DNA of 64,000 bases from Bacteroidia bacterium (GCA_016787705.1 JAEUTP010000008.1:682001-746000), one strand, 5' to 3'. Positions 44,646 to 55,465 are shown, counted from the stretch's first letter. The notes: generated by a model not told the origin, from the letters alone. Numbers and translations are program-made.

Positions 44646-47129
44646 ATGAATCCTGTTATTATTGTTTCTTATAATGCCTTATTAATTTTCGATCCGCTTT
44701 TATTTTTTTTCTTCATTTCTTCTGCGGTAAAAAATTCGCAGGATATCAATTTTCACTGTTATTGGCCATTTATCCTTGTACTGACTTTTTTTGGCTCTTT
44801 GTTACTGAAATATTTTTTAAGATTAAAAGGTAATACGCGTGAAAATAAATTCGGCATTAACTTAAACTACTTGACAGATTATTTAATAAATGACACTACA
44901 GAAAAGATTCCGCATCTAAAAACCAGTGAAAGAATTATAAATGACACTACAAGATTAAACCCAGCTATTGTTTGGCGAGTAGAGACACCTGAAAGTATTG
45001 ACGAATTGCAAACTATAATCCAAAACGCAGATATGCCAATATCAGTTGGCGGTGCTAGATTTAGTATGGGTGGTCAAATAGGAAGCCCAAACAGCATACA
45101 TATTGATACAAGAAAATTAAATAAAATAATTTCATTTTCTTTAGAAAACAAAACCATTACGGTTGAACCAGGTATAAGATGGTGTGATGTTCAAAGGTTT
45201 ATTGATAGATACAATTTAAGCATAAAAATAATGCAGACATATGCTAACTTTACTGTTGGTGGATCTGTTAGTGTAAATTGCCATGGACGTTACTTAGGTT
45301 TAGGCCCATTGATTCTATCGATCAAATCTATAAGTTTAGTTTTAGCAAATGGTGAACTGACACATGCGTCAAAAAAAGAAAATAAAGATCTTTTTTTTGG
45401 ATGCGTTGGATGTTATAATGCTATAGGGGTTATTAGTTCGGTAGAATTGGAATTAGATGAAAATATCGCGGTGGAGCGAATCAATAAAACAATGAAAAGC
45501 GAAGTGTATCCGGATTATTTTTTTAATGTTATAAGAAATACCCCAAATATAGTTTTTCACAACGGCGATTTATACCCGCCCTATTACAAACGGATACGGG
45601 CCGTAAACTGGATAAAAACCAAAAAAAAACCTGCAAAAAATAAGCGTTTAATTTCACCCAGCATCTCATATCCAATTGAGAGGTATTTTATAAACGCATT
45701 TAGTAAAAATAAATTTGCCAAGTGGAGAAGGCAATATGTTTATGACCCAATACTATATTGCATACCAAAAGTACATTGGAAAAATTATGAGGCAGGTTAT
45801 GATGTAGCAGAATTGGAACCTAAATCACATAAAAAAAACACCTATGTTCTGCAAGAATATTTTGTACCAGTTCAGCAATTTAGTTTGTTCTCGAATGCCA
45901 TGGCGGACATATTTAAACGTTACAATGTAAACGTTATTAACGTTTCTGTAAGACACGCTTTGCCCGACAATGGCTCTTTACTCGCTTGGGCAAGAGAAGA
46001 AGTTTTTGCTTTTGTAATTTGGTATAAGCAAGGAATAAGTGACGCAGAGAAAAACAAAGTTGGCGTTTGGACACGTGAACTAATTGATGCAGCAATAACT
46101 TATAAAGGCTCATATTATTTACCATACCAGATCCATGCTACCATAGAACAATTTTTTATGGCTTATCCAAATGCAGATAAACTTTTTAGACTTAAAAAAA
46201 AACTTGATCCTACTTATAAATTCAGAAATGCTCTTTGGGATAATTATTACCAGTCCAATAAAACTAAAATGAATAATACAACATCAGAATTTAAACTCGT
46301 TTTTTCAGATCCAAAATGGAGCGATAAGTTTTATCGCTTTTTACAAATAATTTTTCACCTATATCCTGAAGATAAGTTTCATAATTTGATTGCCATAACC
46401 AGTGCAGGGCAAAAAAATGATCGTGAAATTTACAGATCCATTCAGAATGAGTTGCCTAAAATAAAACCATTTCTTTCAGAACTAACAATGGCACTACCTG
46501 CTTTAAAAAAGCAAAAAAAAGAAATGGCAAAGCAGGTGCTACATATGCTTAGAAAAACAACAACAATTAATGGCTATTTGGAAATTGGCTCAACAGGTTG
46601 TTATATAAGTGAATTGCGCAAACATATCAAACTGTCGGGAAGCATTTTTATTACAAACGATATTCCTCCTGATAATTCTATTGCTGATATTTTTGAACGA
46701 GGTCAATTAAAAAAATTAGGGCACTTTTTTCGTCTAAATAATTACCAGCCTATACCTCACCATGAGATCGCGAACGAAAGCATTGATTTAGTTACTTGCC
46801 ATATTGGCCTGCATCATTGCCCACCTCAACTATTAGATAATTACGTTAAATCGATTTTCAGAGTCTTGAGAAAAAATGGAATTTTTATTGTACGCGATCA
46901 TGATGTACAAACAGAACAAATGGCCCGTTTTGTTTCTTTGGTTCACACTGTATTTAATCTGGGGCTAAATATTAGCTGGGAAACTAACAACGCAGAGTTT
47001 AAATCGTTCAAAGGCATTGAGGAGTGGAGTCGGTTAATTTCAAACCATGGGTTTAAAGACACAGGGGAAAGAATATTGCAGGACAATGATCCCACAGATA
47101 ATACTTTAATTGCATTCATAAAACAATAG
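44646..47129 (+). CDS. FAD-linked oxidase fused to a SAM-dependent methyltransferase
   Basis: 827 residues. Two hydrophobic segments at the N-terminus (about 5-27 and 40-58) should anchor it in the inner membrane. Residues about 100-290 are a PCMH-type FAD-binding domain (ISVGGARFSMGGQ, NFTVGGSVSVNCHGRYLGLG, CYNAIGVISSVELELD). Residues about 290-540 form a lactone-oxidase-like cap ending in YYLPYQIH...DPTYKFRNALWDNYY. Residues about 640-827 are a class I methyltransferase with a GYLEIGSTGCY motif I, DLVTCHIGLHHCPP and IFRVLRKNGIFIVRDHD. I know no standard enzyme with this order. It may oxidise and then methylate a small hydroxylated substrate. Confidence 0.85.
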   Translation: MNPVIIVSYNALLIFDPLLFFFFISSAVKNSQDINFHCYWPFILVLTFFGSLLLKYFLRLKGNTRENKFGINLNYLTDYLINDTTEKIPHLKTSERIINDTTRLNPAIVWRVETPESIDELQTIIQNADMPISVGGARFSMGGQIGSPNSIHIDTRKLNKIISFSLENKTITVEPGIRWCDVQRFIDRYNLSIKIMQTYANFTVGGSVSVNCHGRYLGLGPLILSIKSISLVLANGELTHASKKENKDLFFGCVGCYNAIGVISSVELELDENIAVERINKTMKSEVYPDYFFNVIRNTPNIVFHNGDLYPPYYKRIRAVNWIKTKKKPAKNKRLISPSISYPIERYFINAFSKNKFAKWRRQYVYDPILYCIPKVHWKNYEAGYDVAELEPKSHKKNTYVLQEYFVPVQQFSLFSNAMADIFKRYNVNVINVSVRHALPDNGSLLAWAREEVFAFVIWYKQGISDAEKNKVGVWTRELIDAAITYKGSYYLPYQIHATIEQFFMAYPNADKLFRLKKKLDPTYKFRNALWDNYYQSNKTKMNNTTSEFKLVFSDPKWSDKFYRFLQIIFHLYPEDKFHNLIAITSAGQKNDREIYRSIQNELPKIKPFLSELTMALPALKKQKKEMAKQVLHMLRKTTTINGYLEIGSTGCYISELRKHIKLSGSIFITNDIPPDNSIADIFERGQLKKLGHFFRLNNYQPIPHHEIANESIDLVTCHIGLHHCPPQLLDNYVKSIFRVLRKNGIFIVRDHDVQTEQMARFVSLVHTVFNLGLNISWETNNAEFKSFKGIEEWSRLISNHGFKDTGERILQDNDPTDNTLIAFIKQ

Positions 47130-47142
47130 TCGTAAAAATTAT

Positions 47143-47159
47143 ACACATCTTTGATGTGT
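47143..47159 (+). terminator. Hairpin after the FAD-oxidase/methyltransferase gene
   Basis: ACACATC, TTT and GATGTGT form a perfect 7-bp stem 13 bases after the stop codon. There is no U tract, so termination would be weak or factor-dependent. Confidence 0.35.
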
Positions 47160-47243
47160 GAGCAAAGGTTTGGACCTCCTATATACCTTGACTTTTAAGA
47201 AACCCGTTAGCAGTTCTTTACTATTTAAACATCTATAACTCTG

Positions 47244-47447
47244 CTATTCGTAATAAATTGTTATGTGAATATTTTTCTGATTTTTACTCCCTTGAACAAA
47301 CTCTTCTTTTTTTTTGTCATTTAACTGTTCCAGTTTTTTTAAAACTCCATTCAGTTCAATCCATAATTCAGGAAAAGTTGCATTAGAATCTATTTGAAGA
47401 CAAAACCGCTTTTGCACAATTGGAAATTCTTTAATCGTATTTTCCAT
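47244..47447 (-). CDS. Small hypothetical protein
   Basis: 67 residues, ATG start, charged and rich in Glu, Lys, Asn and Gln, with no signal peptide or membrane segment. It has an amphipathic stretch (IELNGVLKKLEQLNDKKKEE). Its composition looks like a genuine cytoplasmic protein rather than a shadow. No family was recognised. It stands alone between the FAD-oxidase/methyltransferase gene and a T9SS protein gene. Confidence 0.45.
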   Translation of the reverse strand: MENTIKEFPIVQKRFCLQIDSNATFPELWIELNGVLKKLEQLNDKKKEEFVQGSKNQKNIHITIYYE

Positions 47448-47553
47448 GTTTTTATTATTTAATTATAATTTCGTTGAAGGTGCAAGGCGTAGACTTCGAA
47501 AGAAAATAAAAATCGTACTATGAAAATTAATCTGCTCAATTTTTTAAAATTTA

Positions 47554-48876
47554 TTATTCTATTTTGAATACCTTCTTCGGAGCAAATATTTGATTATTTA
47601 TTGATACATGGATCGAATATGGTCCGTTACTTAATTCGTTTATATTAGTAGAAATTTTTTGCTTGCCAGACTCTATAAATTTAGTGCAAGATTTAACTAT
47701 TCGGCCATACATATCTATTACATTTATTTTCAATACCGACACCGATATTAAATTCAGATCAAAATAAAATTCATTATTGCAAGGATTGGGATATAAATTC
47801 AGGTTATCAACATCTAAATCATTTTCCGCAGCATAACATATTGAGGTAAGTTTTTTTTGTCCTGTTAATTCAACCGCGGCAATCCTGTAATAATAAGGTG
47901 TATTTGAAATAGCAGTTTCGTCAATAAAAACATATTTATCTGCTCGGTTTTTAGCACTAATTTTTCCTACTACATCAAACTTAACTGCATCTAATGATCT
48001 TTCTATTTCAAAAAAAGACACACCTTGCTCTATTGCTGTCTCAAAATGTAAAGCGTTTTTATTACTAGATTTTTGACAGTTAAACGATATAAATTCTATT
48101 GGAAGAACAGTACTGCAAGAACCATTACAACTTATTGGACAAGATGCAAGGTCGCCCCCTCCCCCTCCAAAATTTGGGGCAACATTTGTAAACGTTATGG
48201 TCGATCCGGAAATTGTTCCAACATAAACAGCGCCAGATGAACTTGTTGTTACAATGTAATTACCAACAATTGCTAACCCACCGCCACCTGTATTACTTGG
48301 CATTCCAGAAACCGAACAGCTCGACAATAGCATACCGGTGGGGCTATAAACACTCAATGATTGCGGTGCAAATGTTTTCATTACGTAAACGTTACAGCAA
48401 TTATCTACAGCAATATCAGCTACACCGGCAGAAGAAAACCAACCCGGCACAGTAAATAAAAGAGTTGCATTAGATGACCCAGTGTACAAATACACATCAC
48501 CTGTTCCAACATTAAAATTATAAATACAACCAGGCCCTACAGCTAAATTACCTGTATTGCCAATAGTTGTTGAATGGCCAGTAGTAACCCAAACTGAACC
48601 GTTCCACCAATGGTACATCCCAATTATTGTAGTATAAAATACCATGGCAGGTAAAGATGAGTTAGCATTTGGACCATACCCTAAACCACCCATAGCCGCA
48701 GTCATAGTATTTACACCAACTAATGTTGAGGGGTTAGTTCCTAATAAAAAAGGTTGTGAGGGGTCGAAAATTTTTATGGGATTACTGTGGATATAAACCA
48801 TACCATCCGGGCAAGATTGAGATTCAATACGGTTAGAAAGAAAAATCAGAAAAATAAAACCTAATACTTTGCGCAT
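47554..48876 (-). CDS. T9SS-exported protein of unknown function
   Basis: 440 residues from ATG 48876, where a signal peptide begins (MRKVLGFIFLIFLSNRIESQ). A longer frame to 48939 would hide it. Residues about 20-260 form a Gly/Ser-rich beta domain resembling a propeller of hydrophobic strands (IGMYHWWNGSVWVTTG, DVYLYTGSSNATLLFTVPG). A Fn3-like linker (FISFNCQKSSNKNALHFETA) follows, then a T9SS sorting domain (LNLYPNPCNNEF ... NGPYSIHV). The ligand is unknown. Confidence 0.82.
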   Translation of the reverse strand: MRKVLGFIFLIFLSNRIESQSCPDGMVYIHSNPIKIFDPSQPFLLGTNPSTLVGVNTMTAAMGGLGYGPNANSSLPAMVFYTTIIGMYHWWNGSVWVTTGHSTTIGNTGNLAVGPGCIYNFNVGTGDVYLYTGSSNATLLFTVPGWFSSAGVADIAVDNCCNVYVMKTFAPQSLSVYSPTGMLLSSCSVSGMPSNTGGGGLAIVGNYIVTTSSSGAVYVGTISGSTITFTNVAPNFGGGGGDLASCPISCNGSCSTVLPIEFISFNCQKSSNKNALHFETAIEQGVSFFEIERSLDAVKFDVVGKISAKNRADKYVFIDETAISNTPYYYRIAAVELTGQKKLTSICYAAENDLDVDNLNLYPNPCNNEFYFDLNLISVSVLKINVIDMYGRIVKSCTKFIESGKQKISTNINELSNGPYSIHVSINNQIFAPKKVFKIE

Positions 48877-48980
48877 TTTACAGATGATGTCAATACTATA
48901 CATATTTAAAACGACCGAGGTCACCTTAATCTCATACAAGGCCTAAATTTATTTCAACGAAGAAGTGAAAATCAAAATTA

Positions 48981-49403
48981 TTAATGGCACGGTTGGATGG
49001 GAGCAACTTTTTTATTCATAATCTCAATGCAATCTAATTTTAGGTCTTTCAGATCAATATTTTTATTTTCCCACGTAAAAGGATAATCAATTGTATAAGG
49101 CTTTTTGTCTATAATTTGTGATAAAATATAATTAGCTCCTATTTCAGCCTTAAGGCATTTTGGTGCCTCTTTTACAAAAAATACTTTTTCTATACATCCT
49201 TTGGTTGAATTATTATATTGAATAATTTTATAAATGATCTTCATATTTAAAACAGAATCTTTGCTGACATTTTTATAAAAAATAACCGGCTTATTTTCAA
49301 CTGAAAATTTTAAAACTTCTTTGAAATCATTTTGCGTATTAACTTTAGTAAATGAAACAGAAGTGAGTATAATTATGTATTTAATTAATAATATCTTTAA
49401 CAT
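48981..49403 (-). CDS. Small exported hypothetical protein
   Basis: 140 residues with a signal peptide (about 1-23: IILTSVSFTKVNTQ). Four Cys residues are in the mature part (GCIEK, PKCLK, DCIEI and a C-terminal PCH), so disulfides are plausible. No family was recognised. It starts five bases after the stop of the heparinase-like gene, so it is translated from the same mRNA and may assist or accompany that lyase. Confidence 0.7.
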   Translation of the reverse strand: MLKILLIKYIIILTSVSFTKVNTQNDFKEVLKFSVENKPVIFYKNVSKDSVLNMKIIYKIIQYNNSTKGCIEKVFFVKEAPKCLKAEIGANYILSQIIDKKPYTIDYPFTWENKNIDLKDLKLDCIEIMNKKVAPIQPCH

Positions 49404-49408
49404 ATACT

Positions 49409-51823
49409 TTAATAGATAATAAGTTTCTTTTTATAAATAGAATTCACATCGTCACAAATTGCTATAATGTAAACTCCTTTACTTAATTGGTGAGTAGATA
49501 TATTTTGAGTCTTTTTAAAACTATTAGCTTCATTATATAAAACAAGTTTTCCTAACGCGTTGTAAATTTTAACTTTCGAAAAAGCATTACCGTCAATATT
49601 TTCAATAAAAATTTCTTCACTTAAATTATTATAATAAACATGGTAAGATGTATTTTTGTTTTTAAGTTCATTTAAACCAACATAATCAGGCACATTAAAA
49701 GATAACACCCCCCCTGAAGTAGATGTGTAAAGTACGGCATTACCATGATTTTGTACAGAAACTTTAACTCTTAATACACCCGCTATTGGATATAAAAATG
49801 ATACATAAAAATTTGTTGAGGGGCTTAATCCTGCAATATATGACCTTAGAATCTGGTTACTTGCCGGCACATCATAAATTAAAGAATCGTGATTAAATGA
49901 AGGATCATCCCCCGCAAATAAAATACAATAATCCATTGTGTTTTCTTTATGATAAGATCCATAAAAATCTGACACTATAACTCTGCCATTATCCTTGTTA
50001 ACAGATAATACATTCAAAGGTTGGCTTGCATTAGGTAATACAGAAACCAAATGCATAAAATAATCCTTCGGTTGATTAACTGCATTATTTACTCTTACAG
50101 ACCTACCGAATATGCCTACAGATTTTGTAAGAGGATAACATGTATGGACATACGCGGTTTTTTGAGCGTTTGAATAATAGCTATAAGAAGAATCATTACT
50201 TAATTGCGGTACACCATTATAATTTAAGCCAAACCACTTTTTATAATTGTTAGTTGTTTTTACAATATCAAAAATTGCAACTTTCTCAAGACCTGGAATG
50301 TAAAGAAACTGCCTTTGATTTTTATCTACACAATTAAACACATTTGCACGAGCCTGGTAAATTGGTGTAGAGTTTGACCATAAATAAGAATATTCTTGAT
50401 TTAAGTCGCTTCTCACATTTGTAGAGTGCTCTATTGGGTTGTGAAATGGGTACATTTCAAAATTGTTCATCTTCTGAATATGCATACAATTGTGCATCGA
50501 ATCTGCGCCTTCAATACCGGAAGGAGCATAAATATTTTTATCTATTAATAACCAGCCATTATTGTATACTGAAAAATGTCCTGAGCCATTGTGAGCGTGG
50601 TCACCATATCTTCCTCCAGCTCTATAACTAACCCATTGGCTATTGTTGTTCCAACCGGTTCGCCTAATAAACTGATCAGTTCCGGACGTGTCTGTATAGA
50701 TATAATTATTCTGATAAAAAGGAAGCGTTCTATAATCAATGGGGCTAATTTCCTGGTTTGAGTATAAAAAGGGAAACCATCTATATGCAGTAACTGCAAA
50801 TTTATTAAACGGCACTGTTTCGTTTGCCCAAAAAACCGCAACTTGTTTTGCTTGTGAATTGTTTGAGTAACTTGAAATCAGATCAGCTGCTAATCTATGA
50901 AACTCCCATAATTCGCCGGTTGATTCTCTTGCCCAATCGCCTTCCGGCAACATATGCGTTAAATTTGGTAGGCTTGCATACGGTAAAAATTTTATTGCGT
51001 CTTCATCGTAAGTAGTATTTATAAAATGATCTACTACATTATTTGTTGCTGTTTTAAATATTGCTAAGGCTTTAAAGTAATTAACCGCATATCCGGCACC
51101 GTATCCCCAGCCTTCGTTAGCGTCGCCATTTTTTAATCTTGTATTAGTGTAACTCATTAAAAATGGCCGTATAGAATCTGCCTTTAAAATAAATTTATTA
51201 CCATTAACCTGATCTTCAGAATGAATAGCAAAGCCAACACTTGTAATACCTACAAAATGCCCCATTGTATAATTGTTGCCTTCATAATAATAGGGGCCAT
51301 ACCATATACCATAAATGTTTGGCTTAGTTAAAATCCAATCGCCCCAATAAATCAACCTGGCTCTAACATTGTTTCTAAAAGTAGGATTAAGGTAATTATA
51401 CAGCCAATCGTACAGCATTGAAATTTCTACCATTGTACTTCTTGATTCGTAACCAGAGTCATAATACATTGTACTATCATTAGTATAATTATTAAAATAC
51501 TCTTTAAATAAACTGATTGCAGAATCGCGATGTGCTAAATTGCCACTTGCATAAAAAGAAAGTGCGTACATAAAGGCATACTGCTCTCCTCCGTATACGT
51601 GATCCATTATATATTGTGAATTATATCCCGAAACAGCATTTATTCTTGTAACAAGCTGCTGCCACTCTATGGTGTTATTAAGCTTTCTGCTTTGTAGCTT
51701 TTGAATAATAGCAGAATCAAGTAAAATTCTTGGGTGGCTTTGCTTAACAACTATTTGCGCATTACTAAAACTATGCGATATAAAAAAAATTAAAAAAGTA
51801 TATAAATATTGTTTTGCTTTCAT
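49409..51823 (-). CDS. Heparinase/alginate-lyase-like polysaccharide lyase with T9SS sorting domain
   Basis: 804 residues. After the signal peptide (about 1-22) comes an alpha/alpha-toroid domain (about 35-340: PRILLDSAIIQKLQS, SMLYDWLYNYLNPTFRNNVR, GYGAGYAVNYFKALAIF) and a heparinase II/III-like beta-sandwich (about 390-700) with the Tyr/His-containing GGRYGDHAHNGSGHFSVYNN. A T9SS sorting domain follows (FSKVKIYNALGKLVLYNE ... KGVYIIAI ... YKKKLIIY). It probably cleaves an acidic polysaccharide outside the cell. No SusC/SusD pair is adjacent, so this is not a standard polysaccharide locus. Confidence 0.82.
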   Translation of the reverse strand: MKAKQYLYTFLIFFISHSFSNAQIVVKQSHPRILLDSAIIQKLQSRKLNNTIEWQQLVTRINAVSGYNSQYIMDHVYGGEQYAFMYALSFYASGNLAHRDSAISLFKEYFNNYTNDSTMYYDSGYESRSTMVEISMLYDWLYNYLNPTFRNNVRARLIYWGDWILTKPNIYGIWYGPYYYEGNNYTMGHFVGITSVGFAIHSEDQVNGNKFILKADSIRPFLMSYTNTRLKNGDANEGWGYGAGYAVNYFKALAIFKTATNNVVDHFINTTYDEDAIKFLPYASLPNLTHMLPEGDWARESTGELWEFHRLAADLISSYSNNSQAKQVAVFWANETVPFNKFAVTAYRWFPFLYSNQEISPIDYRTLPFYQNNYIYTDTSGTDQFIRRTGWNNNSQWVSYRAGGRYGDHAHNGSGHFSVYNNGWLLIDKNIYAPSGIEGADSMHNCMHIQKMNNFEMYPFHNPIEHSTNVRSDLNQEYSYLWSNSTPIYQARANVFNCVDKNQRQFLYIPGLEKVAIFDIVKTTNNYKKWFGLNYNGVPQLSNDSSYSYYSNAQKTAYVHTCYPLTKSVGIFGRSVRVNNAVNQPKDYFMHLVSVLPNASQPLNVLSVNKDNGRVIVSDFYGSYHKENTMDYCILFAGDDPSFNHDSLIYDVPASNQILRSYIAGLSPSTNFYVSFLYPIAGVLRVKVSVQNHGNAVLYTSTSGGVLSFNVPDYVGLNELKNKNTSYHVYYNNLSEEIFIENIDGNAFSKVKIYNALGKLVLYNEANSFKKTQNISTHQLSKGVYIIAICDDVNSIYKKKLIIY

Positions 51824-52105
51824 TTTTCAGTATATATTTTTAATGTACCAAATAACTGAATCATAATGCATACCACATAATGTAAATAAGTTAACGGTAG
51901 CAAATAGTTTGAGAGTGGCGGCCAAAAGTTTGGATATGGCAATAATAGGATAACGTTTTAACCTTTACTCCTTAATCGAAAAAATTTTTCTACTTTTTTT
52001 ATGATATTTTCACTTTAGCATAGATAGTATGAAGTAATAAATTGCTAATTTTTCCGCCTGCTATTTTAAATGACTACTTGATTATTCAATAATATTTTAA
52101 ATAAC

Positions 52106-55100
52106 TTGAAAAAAACTAAATACATATTTAAATATATTTTCACTACCTATTTGCTTTTAGCATTTAATTTTTCGCTTGCGCAAGATGAAGGAAATTATTT
52201 TATTAATAATTATTCGAGCACAGTTTACAAAGGAGCAATACAAAATTTTGATATTATTCAAGATGATTTTGGTTTACTTTATTTTGCAAATAATTCTTTT
52301 ATACTGGAGTATAATGGCAAAAGCTGGTTGCGGATTCATTTAACCGAGGGATCTAAAACTCCCACCTCTTTTGCCAAGGGCAATAACGGCATTATATACG
52401 TTGGTGGTGAAAATGAAATTGGCTTTTTGGAGAGGGATGTGAGAGGTAAAACTTTGTACAGATCGCTTAATCATTTATTAAAAAAAGAAGAAAAAGATTT
52501 TACGAAAGTATGGTACACGTTAATAAATAATGAAGAGGTTTTTTTCTGCTCTAATGAAAGGATAATAAGATATAGTAAAGGAAAAATTAAAACATGGAAA
52601 CCTAAAAGCTCTTTTCACAAGGCGCATATTATTAATAACATTCTCTTTGTGCGGGAAGTTGACAGAGGGCTAATGTTTTTAAAAAATGATGAATTTGAAA
52701 TGATAGAAAAAACAGAAGTTTTTGCCGATACGGATTCTAAAATAGCTTTTTTACTGCCGTATAAAAATAATAACGAATTTCTAATCTTTACAAGATCTCA
52801 AGGCATCTTTCATTTAGATTTCAATAACCGGGATATTAAAAAATCTCTTTTAACAAAATATAAAGGCAATGCTTATTTAGATACGTTGTTAAAATACGAA
52901 CCTTACGATGGTTTGATTGCAAAGAACAATAACATAATTATTGGTACGATCGACAACGGTCTATTCGTATTTGACAAAAACTATCATTTGCTTAAAACAA
53001 TTTCAACAAAAAACGGCCTAATTAATAATGAATGTAGAAGACTGTTTATTGACAACCAAAACAATCTATGGATCGCTTTCAACAATGGTATATCAAAAGT
53101 TGAGATTAATTCTCCTTTAAGAAAATGGGATAAATACAATCAAATAGAAGGGCTGGTGACGAGCTTCGTTAAATATAAGAACAATAAATATATTGCCACA
53201 TCTAAGGGGTTGATGATATATGATGAACGCAGAAGTGTTTTCAATTACATTGAGGCAATTCCTGAACGTTGCCTGGCTTTAGAAGTTATAAAAGATCTTT
53301 TATATATTGCCACAGAAAAAGGTTTATATACTTTTGATGGCAAAACTTATAATTTGCTTTACGAAGAAAGCACCGTTAATACAATAAAATACACAAAAGC
53401 TCATCCAAAACTAATTTTTTGCGGAACTGATAATGGTATTGCAGTTATAGGTGCCTTAAGCCAAAAGTATCTGTATGAAATAAAATCGCCATTAAATTCT
53501 CCGGTATTATATATGGCCTTTCTTGACGAAACAAGATTGCTGGCATCCACCCGAAGCGAAGGCATTTTTTGCGCTAACCTCTTAACAAACAAAGCCTCTA
53601 TTTTACCAAATAAAAAATTTTATAAAGCTACAACTGATAACTTTCTTTTCGATTTTAATAACAACGTTTATATTGGAACAGATAGTGGGTTATATTCAAT
53701 TAATAAAAGATTAAACTTTGTATCTGAAAAACATATCAATAGACTTTTGAGAGGAAAATACAGCGTAATCAACGCAGCGTTTTCTGGCAATGACCTATTT
53801 CTGTCTCTTTCGCATTTAAAAGGAACTGATATCGGAAAAGAAGAAAATTTAGCCTTTTCAATTAAAAAAAACCAGCCAACTCAAATTTATTTTAACTTAA
53901 GTAAAACCGGTGATATGGCTTCCAGGCATATGTATTTTGACTCAAACAGAGTGTTTATTTCAAATGACGAGGGAGTTTTTATTCTCAACAAAGAGAGTAG
54001 CTTTTTAAACTCGAAATTAAAACCATATGTATCTTTAATAATTCACAATACAGATACAATATTATATAATTTACAAAAAAACAAAGACTCATTACAATTC
54101 GAATACGGCTCTAATAAATTTGCTTTTGAGTTTGGTTCAAACGATTTTTCAGACGAATCTAAATTAATGTTTCAATACTACTTGGAAGGTTACGAAAGTG
54201 ATTTTAATAAATGGACGGAAAAAAATAAAGCCTACTATGAAAATATTAAATTAAAGGAGGGTGATTATGCCTTTCACCTTAAGGCTAAAAATATTTTTGG
54301 TCATGAATCTAACGAGCTGATTATTAAATTTAAAATACCAGCGCCATGGTATCGAACGTTACCGGCATACATACTATATTTTATGCTGACGTTATGCCTG
54401 ATTTTTTTTATAGTAAAATTAAATGCAAAACGGCTAGTTGCACAAAACAAACGCTTAGAAAAAATAATTGTTGACAGAACCCAAACTATCATTCACCAAA
54501 AAACTGAAATTGAACATAAAAATAAAGAGATTACCGATAGTATTAATTATGCTCAAAAGATACAGTTGGCGCTAATGGCCAGTTTAAAATTGCTCGATAA
54601 AAATTTAATTACAACCTTCGATGATAATTTCATTTTACCGAAAGATTATTTTCTACTGTACAACCCAAAAGATATTGTAAGTGGGGATTTTTACTGGGCA
54701 ACAGAACTTAAAATAAATGATCAAAAGCAGTTTTTAATTGTTATTTCAGATTGTACTGGTCATGGCGTACCTGGAGCTTTTATGAGTTTACTTTGCATTG
54801 GTTTTTTAAATGAAATAACAAAAGAAAAAGAAATATCAGATCCAGGGCAAATATTTGACGAGTTGAGGTCTCGTATTGTATCTACTCTAAATCCAGAGGG
54901 TTCAGAAACCGAACGTAAAGATGGTATGGATGCAATTTTACTAAACATCAACTATTCCAATAACGTAATGAGTTATGCAGCGGCAAACAATTCATTTTAT
55001 GTTTTAAGAAATAATAATTTAATGGTTTTAAAGGCTGATAAAATGCCGGTAGGAAAATATAGTGACGGAAGCGAAAAGCCTTTTACAACAAATACATTTA

Positions 55101-55327
55101 CATTACAAGAAGGCGATGTGGTTTATACGTTTACAGATGGCTATGCAGATCAGTTTGGGGGACCAAAAGGCAAAAAATTTAAATACAAACAACTAGAAGA
55201 TATACTTATTGAGATTCACAAATTGAGCGCGACGGATCAGAAAAAGATACTACTACAAAAATTTAAAGATTGGCAAGGTAACGAAGAACAAGTTGACGAT
55301 GTACTAATTTTCGCAATAAAATTCTAA
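52106..55327 (+). CDS. Reg_prop propeller sensor with SpoIIE/PP2C phosphatase output
   Basis: 1073 residues from TTG. Signal peptide (about 1-26), periplasmic two-component-propeller repeats (about 40-650; for example NGLINNECRRLFIDNQNNLW, GLYTFDGKTYNLLY), a Y_Y_Y domain (about 690-745: YYLEGYESDFNKW), one membrane segment (about 752-772), a coiled coil and a SpoIIE-type PP2C domain (about 845-1073). Metal-binding motifs are SGDFYWA, SDCTGHGVPGAFMSL, ERKDGMDAILL and FTDGYADQFGG. It would dephosphorylate a serine/threonine-phosphorylated partner, typically an anti-sigma antagonist. No partner gene is adjacent. Confidence 0.92.
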   Translation: MKKTKYIFKYIFTTYLLLAFNFSLAQDEGNYFINNYSSTVYKGAIQNFDIIQDDFGLLYFANNSFILEYNGKSWLRIHLTEGSKTPTSFAKGNNGIIYVGGENEIGFLERDVRGKTLYRSLNHLLKKEEKDFTKVWYTLINNEEVFFCSNERIIRYSKGKIKTWKPKSSFHKAHIINNILFVREVDRGLMFLKNDEFEMIEKTEVFADTDSKIAFLLPYKNNNEFLIFTRSQGIFHLDFNNRDIKKSLLTKYKGNAYLDTLLKYEPYDGLIAKNNNIIIGTIDNGLFVFDKNYHLLKTISTKNGLINNECRRLFIDNQNNLWIAFNNGISKVEINSPLRKWDKYNQIEGLVTSFVKYKNNKYIATSKGLMIYDERRSVFNYIEAIPERCLALEVIKDLLYIATEKGLYTFDGKTYNLLYEESTVNTIKYTKAHPKLIFCGTDNGIAVIGALSQKYLYEIKSPLNSPVLYMAFLDETRLLASTRSEGIFCANLLTNKASILPNKKFYKATTDNFLFDFNNNVYIGTDSGLYSINKRLNFVSEKHINRLLRGKYSVINAAFSGNDLFLSLSHLKGTDIGKEENLAFSIKKNQPTQIYFNLSKTGDMASRHMYFDSNRVFISNDEGVFILNKESSFLNSKLKPYVSLIIHNTDTILYNLQKNKDSLQFEYGSNKFAFEFGSNDFSDESKLMFQYYLEGYESDFNKWTEKNKAYYENIKLKEGDYAFHLKAKNIFGHESNELIIKFKIPAPWYRTLPAYILYFMLTLCLIFFIVKLNAKRLVAQNKRLEKIIVDRTQTIIHQKTEIEHKNKEITDSINYAQKIQLALMASLKLLDKNLITTFDDNFILPKDYFLLYNPKDIVSGDFYWATELKINDQKQFLIVISDCTGHGVPGAFMSLLCIGFLNEITKEKEISDPGQIFDELRSRIVSTLNPEGSETERKDGMDAILLNINYSNNVMSYAAANNSFYVLRNNNLMVLKADKMPVGKYSDGSEKPFTTNTFTLQEGDVVYTFTDGYADQFGGPKGKKFKYKQLEDILIEIHKLSATDQKKILLQKFKDWQGNEEQVDDVLIFAIKF

Positions 55328-55465
55328 ATACATTCCCTGTAAATTGTTAATACGATCCTTTAACAGTAAAAAAGCAACCGATAACAGATAGATAATACAT
55401 TGATAAATGATTATATCTATTTTTGATAAGTCAAAACAGCAACAAGTTACCTTAATTATTATAAA

